Below, piece by piece: positions 60,396-64,000 of a stretch of 64,000 nucleotides of DNA. This DNA is from an uncultured Oceanospirillaceae bacterium (lineage in GTDB: Bacteria; Pseudomonadota; Gammaproteobacteria; Pseudomonadales; Balneatricaceae). Under the pieces are notes generated by a model. That model had not been told where the DNA came from. It made no database searches and was given only the letters and a program-made list of their open reading frames with translations. Each line of letters opens with the position of its first letter. Position 1 is the first letter of the stretch. Position numbers and translations under genes: made by a program. The stretch spans positions 186,001 to 250,000 of the forward strand of contig CAJXNY010000001.1 of assembly GCA_913057435.1 (NCBI GenBank), written 5' to 3'.

Positions 60396-61297
60396 GACTG
60401 CGCCTCCTTCGCTGCCTGGCGGGCTTTCCACTCACGGCGCAGCTGCGGCAAAATCAGTGCCACGGCCACCAGGGCGGCGGTGATAAAGTTAAGATCGGAG
60501 GCGGTAAAGCCGAGGAAATCGGCGCTCAGTGCCATGGACACTGCCAGTCGATAGAGGATGGAACCGATCAGACAGCTGAAGATAATCACCCACATATTGC
60601 GGCTGCCAAACAGGCTTTCACCCACAATAACCGCCGCCAGACCGACCACAATGGTGCCGATACCCATGGTGGAATCAGCAAAGCCGTTGGTCTGGGCAAA
60701 CAGTGCCCCAGCAATAGCGACCAGGCCGTTAGACAGTGCCAGGCCCGCGTAGATTTTCTCTTTGGTGACGATGCCATTGGCCTGCGCCATACGCGGGTTG
60801 GCCCCGGTGGCACGCATTGCCAGGCCGTACTGGGTCTGGAGGAAAAACGCTACCAGTCCACCGATAATCAGCGCGCACACGGCGACAAAGATCACCTTGA
60901 GATACATCGACGACAGCCCCAGCGCTTCAAACGGACTGAGTACCGTCGGCTCCATAATCAGCGCCACGTTCGGCTTGCCCATCACCCGCAGGTTAATGGT
61001 GTACAGCGCCGTCATGGTCAGAATACTGGCCAGCAGGTGGAGGATGTTAAAGCGCAGGTTCAGCCAGGCGGTCACCATCCCGGCACTGGCCCCGGCCAGC
61101 GCAGCACAGAAGGTGGACAGATACGGATTAAAGCCGGTGACGATCATCGCTGCAGCAACGGCAGCACCCAGGGTAAAGCTGCCATCCACGGTGAGATCAG
61201 GAAAATCCAGCACGCGGAAGGTGAGATAGACGCCTATGGCCACCAGGCCATAGACAAAACCGATCTCCAGTGTGCCCATAAAGGCAAACATCGACAT
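60392..61297 (-). CDS. ABC transporter permease, TrpXYZ-type
   Basis: 301 residues with about eight helices. FVYGLVAIGVYLTFRVLDFPDLTVDGSF and a later SANADF-like segment fit the BPD_transp_2 (LivH/RbsC-like) permease fold of this family. MRATGANPRMAQANGI is the cytoplasmic coupling loop facing the ATPase. The paired binding protein suggests uptake of an amino-acid-like or aromatic solute, perhaps tryptophan; that is by family analogy only. Confidence 0.9.
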   Translation of the reverse strand: MSMFAFMGTLEIGFVYGLVAIGVYLTFRVLDFPDLTVDGSFTLGAAVAAAMIVTGFNPYLSTFCAALAGASAGMVTAWLNLRFNILHLLASILTMTALYTINLRVMGKPNVALIMEPTVLSPFEALGLSSMYLKVIFVAVCALIIGGLVAFFLQTQYGLAMRATGANPRMAQANGIVTKEKIYAGLALSNGLVAIAGALFAQTNGFADSTMGIGTIVVGLAAVIVGESLFGSRNMWVIIFSCLIGSILYRLAVSMALSADFLGFTASDLNFITAALVAVALILPQLRREWKARQAAKEAQS

Positions 61298-61689
61298 ATT
61301 CAGTACCTGAAATAGAGAGTCAGATTAGGGGTTAGGTAACGTTAGTGCTATGCGTTCCCACGCAGGGCATGGGAACGAGCTGTAGAACCTACATAACTGA
61401 GCCTTTGATAAGCACATTCAGACTGTCTTGCCCGCGAACGCGGGTATCCATAATTACGCTAGAAATCAGCGACAGTGCGGGGTGCATACATAGGCGGTTA
61501 TGGGCTCCTGCGTTCGCAGGAGAGACGGTGTTCTATCAGAATTAACGCATATCTATTTTTCACAAGATCAACGCCCAGCGATCCGAAACATTCACATCGA
61601 AACCCTGTAGCAACTCATTCCGCTAACGCCTGGCTCCCAGACGCCGGTGGAACGGGCTGCTACAAAACAGGAATATCCGCGTCAGCCGC
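61298..61689. repeat. Gap with inverted-repeat element and palindromes, SBP-permease junction
   Basis: GTTCCCACGCAGGGCATGGG palindrome (61353-61372), then CCCGCGAACGCGGGTATCCA (61429-61448) facing CTCCTGCGTTCGCAGGAGAG (about 61503-61522) and AGACGG, the same layout as the element at 23.6 kb. It sits between the binding-protein and permease genes, so the operon is interrupted by about 390 bp. Confidence 0.75.
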
Positions 61690-62649
61690 TTACTTGATCA
61701 CTTTGGTAGCGCGGGCCAGCAGTGACTCAGGGATTTCAACACCCATCATGCGGGCCGTTTTCAGGTTCACGTAGATATCAGTGCCTTCGGCGATGCGCAC
61801 AGGCATGTCACCTGGTTTTTTGCCTTTAAGGACTTCAATTACCATTTCGCCAGTCTGGCGGCCCAGATCACTGTAGTTAAAACCTACCGCCGCCACAGCA
61901 CCACGGGCCACAGAATCGGTATCGGCAGAGAACACCGGGATTTTGGCTTCGATGCCCACTTTGATGATCGACTCCAGCGCGGTGATGATGGTGTTATCCA
62001 GCGTGGTGTAGATGGCATCGACTTTGCCAACCAGCTTCTGGCTGGCGATCATCACATCGGAAGATCGCGGAGCGGCGGCTTCGATGATCTCGATGCCCTG
62101 CTCGGCCGCCACGACTTTCATGGCTGCAATAATCGACACCGCATTCGGCTCACCCGGATTGAACGGGATACCCAGTCGTTTGAGGCCTGGTACCACTTCT
62201 TTGATCATCGCCAGGTGCTGTGCCACCGGCACCGCATCAGACAGGCCGGTTACATTACGGCCAGGTTTATCCATGTTGCTGACCAGTTTGGCACCCATCG
62301 GGTCAGTCACCACGGAAAAGATCACCGGGATATCACGGGCTGCACTTACCGCCGCCTGAGCTGACGGGGTGGCGATAGCAACGATCACATCCGGCTGATC
62401 ACCCACCATTTTACGGGCAATCTGCGCTGCAATGGCCGGGTTGCCCTGGGCACTTTCGTAGGTGAATTTCAGCGTGGTGTCGGTGTAACCATTTTCCAGC
62501 AACGCAGCTTTAATACCATCACGCACGGAGTCCAGTGCCGGGTGTTCAACAATCGCTGTGGTCGCCACGTGCACCTGCTCTGCCTGAGCTGCGCCGCAAG
62601 ATAAAACTGCCGCCGCCAGGGCCGCTTTCGCCAGTGTTTTAATACGCAT
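61690..62649 (-). CDS. ABC transporter substrate-binding protein, TrpX-type
   Basis: 319 residues with a signal peptide (about 1-23, GAAQA). The fold is the PF04392 type: VHVATTAIVEHPALDSVRDG, then GDQPDVIVAIATPSAQAAVS, VIFSVVTDPMGAKLVSNMD and RNVTGLSDAVPVAQHL, all TrpX-family signatures. It delivers the solute to the permease. Family members bind aromatic amino acids or related compounds. The upstream 300 bp holds no gene and probably the promoter. Confidence 0.92.
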   Translation of the reverse strand: MRIKTLAKAALAAAVLSCGAAQAEQVHVATTAIVEHPALDSVRDGIKAALLENGYTDTTLKFTYESAQGNPAIAAQIARKMVGDQPDVIVAIATPSAQAAVSAARDIPVIFSVVTDPMGAKLVSNMDKPGRNVTGLSDAVPVAQHLAMIKEVVPGLKRLGIPFNPGEPNAVSIIAAMKVVAAEQGIEIIEAAAPRSSDVMIASQKLVGKVDAIYTTLDNTIITALESIIKVGIEAKIPVFSADTDSVARGAVAAVGFNYSDLGRQTGEMVIEVLKGKKPGDMPVRIAEGTDIYVNLKTARMMGVEIPESLLARATKVIK

Positions 62650-62946
62650 CTGTATCGCTCCAGTATTCGGGTGCTAGTGCCGGGCCTTATCTGTCGCCCG
62701 GTTACCCGGCGGCGCAGTGGCTCAGTCGTATTTTGAAGGGCGTTAGTATCCACAAATCAGCCGGTTAGCTGCAAGCACTTTGTACTTATTCGCTGATACA
62801 ACACAATTGAGTACAAGCAAGAATACGGCCACCAAAAAATTGAACACTTAAAGACCCCTGCTAGACTGAACACCATGTCTGCTGACTGCTGTACTTGGGT
62901 ATCTGGCAATCAGAGTTCACTACCGGTCCGTAAATGGATAGACGCC

Positions 62947-64000
62947 ATGCCACTTCATAATACGCAACTCGTACAACAACTGGCCCAGCTAGCATTAGCT
63001 TTAACCGCCGAAAAGAGCCATGCCCGCCTGCTGGAAAAGATGATCGACGGCTGCATGGCAATCACCAACTGTGATGCAGGCACCCTTTACACCCTTGACG
63101 AACACGACCCCTGGCTACTCAATTTCACCGTGGTACGAAACCTCACGCTGGGGATGAACTCGATCGAGTTACCCGGCATTCAGTACCGCAGCCCCGACGG
63201 AGAGAGCCCAAAGCTTGTCGTCGCTCAGACATTTTTGCAGCAAAGCACCATCAACATACCTGATGCTTACCATTGCCAGCAGTATGATTTCTCCGGCACC
63301 ATCCTGTTTGATCGGCAGTTTAACTACCATTCCAAGTCCTTTCTTTGTGTACCACTGAAAGACCATGAAGGTGAGATGATGGGTGTGCTGCAACTGATCA
63401 ATGCCCAGAATGACGAGGGAGAGGTGATTCCTTTCTCTACCCACCGCCAGCTGCTGGTCGAGTCAATATCCTCTATGGCCGCAACCGCTCTGACCAAGCG
63501 TAAGCTGCTGGATGCACAGCGGGATCTGCTGGAGGCCTGTACCAAGATGCTGGCCAGGGCAATCGACCGTAAATCGCCCGTTACTGGCAAGCATTGCGAA
63601 AATGTCCCCGCGATCGCCACCATTCTGGCCCAGGCGGTCTGCGAGGCCAGCGATGGGCCCTTTGCAGATATTCAGTTTTCTGACGAAGAGTTCTACGAGC
63701 TGAAAATTGCGGCCTGGCTGCATGATTGCGGCAAAATCGCTACGCCTGAGCATATCATTGATAAGAGCACCAAACTGGAGAGCATCAATGATCGCATCAC
63801 ACTGATCAGAAGTCGGATGGCACAGTATAAGCAGCACTTGCTTATCCTCAGCCTGCAAAACGATTTGCAGCAGGCAGTTCTCAATACACGCTATCAGCAG
63901 GTCGATGATGATCTGGCCTTTCTCGAACTGATCAATAAGGGTGGGGAGTTTCTCAGTGATGAGGCCATCAAGCGGATAGAGGCTATTGCAAAGATTAAAT
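62947..64000 (+). CDS. GAF-HD domain signalling protein (3' end cut by window edge)
   Basis: About 351 residues are visible; the frame runs off the right edge. A GAF domain (about 25-185) has CDAGTLYTLDE near residue 43 and CVPLKDHEGEMMGVLQLINA near 137. An HD domain follows with AAWLHDCGKIATPEHIIDKS near residue 260. This is the HDxGK signature of HD-GYP-type c-di-GMP phosphodiesterases; the GYP part would lie beyond the edge. The ATG at 62947 has GGA nine bases upstream; an in-frame ATG at 62875 would add 24 residues and lacks a ribosome site. Confidence 0.85.
   Translation, partial: MPLHNTQLVQQLAQLALALTAEKSHARLLEKMIDGCMAITNCDAGTLYTLDEHDPWLLNFTVVRNLTLGMNSIELPGIQYRSPDGESPKLVVAQTFLQQSTINIPDAYHCQQYDFSGTILFDRQFNYHSKSFLCVPLKDHEGEMMGVLQLINAQNDEGEVIPFSTHRQLLVESISSMAATALTKRKLLDAQRDLLEACTKMLARAIDRKSPVTGKHCENVPAIATILAQAVCEASDGPFADIQFSDEEFYELKIAAWLHDCGKIATPEHIIDKSTKLESINDRITLIRSRMAQYKQHLLILSLQNDLQQAVLNTRYQQVDDDLAFLELINKGGEFLSDEAIKRIEAIAKIK

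Noticed and set aside
59508-60554. 348-codon open frame on the plus strand
   Set aside because: Antisense to the ABC ATPase and permease.

Overview
The window is chromosomal DNA from a free-living, aerobic or facultative gammaproteobacterium. NhaA, an EfpL-type elongation factor, ModABC, TonB/PepSY metal uptake, RND efflux, REP-type intergenic repeats and a B12-biosynthesis locus all fit a marine or soil lineage near Oceanospirillales/Pseudomonadales. I cannot fix the genus. Most of the window is GC-rich and densely coding; 54.6-57 kb is visibly more AT-rich. No tRNA, rRNA or CRISPR array was seen.

Layout. 0-4.6 kb: partial nhaA, an MFS exporter with a His-rich tail, and a LysR regulator divergent from an Old Yellow Enzyme. 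4.6-12.6 kb: a metal-uptake block on the minus strand (DUF4198, DUF2271, PepSY-type membrane protein, TonB-dependent receptor, sensor kinase and response regulator) with an AraC regulator and an EamA exporter on the plus strand; two Fur-like boxes lie at the promoters. 12.8-16.2 kb: efpL, then modABC.

16.3-38.99 kb: one uninterrupted minus-strand cobalamin locus of about 22.7 kb behind a single cobalamin riboswitch. Transcription order: DUF4198 (NikK-like), CbiM, NikL-like, CbiQ, CbiO (cobalt ECF import), a fused ChlI/ChlD chelatase motor, CobO, CobB/CbiA, CbiD, CobK, CobH, CobL, CobI, CbiG, CobJ, CobM, CobW, CobN and CbiX. The set is a hybrid: CbiX, CbiD and CbiG mark the early-cobalt (anaerobic) route, while CobN and a ChlID motor mark the late-insertion (aerobic) route. 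The gaps between its genes are filled with REP-like and composite repeats, some of which supply the stop codons of cob genes.

39.4-48.1 kb: a CheX-receiver protein, a class 3 lipase, and the most unusual gene of the window (about 1310 aa), in which a DyP-type peroxidase-like half is fused to a glycyl-radical-enzyme half that keeps the radical Cys and Gly motifs. It is monocistronic, with its own terminator and no activating enzyme in view. Then come a membrane protein, an Fe(II)/2OG-oxygenase-like protein and a small conserved-looking protein.

48.8-54.5 kb: a tripartite RND efflux operon. 54.6-57 kb: an AT-rich patch with an unrecognised ORF and an IS110 transposase remnant. 57.1-59.4 kb: a DUF3313 lipoprotein and a YibH/YibI-like pair. 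59.6-62.6 kb: a TrpXYZ-type ABC importer. 62.9 kb to the right edge: a GAF-HD-domain protein cut by the window end.
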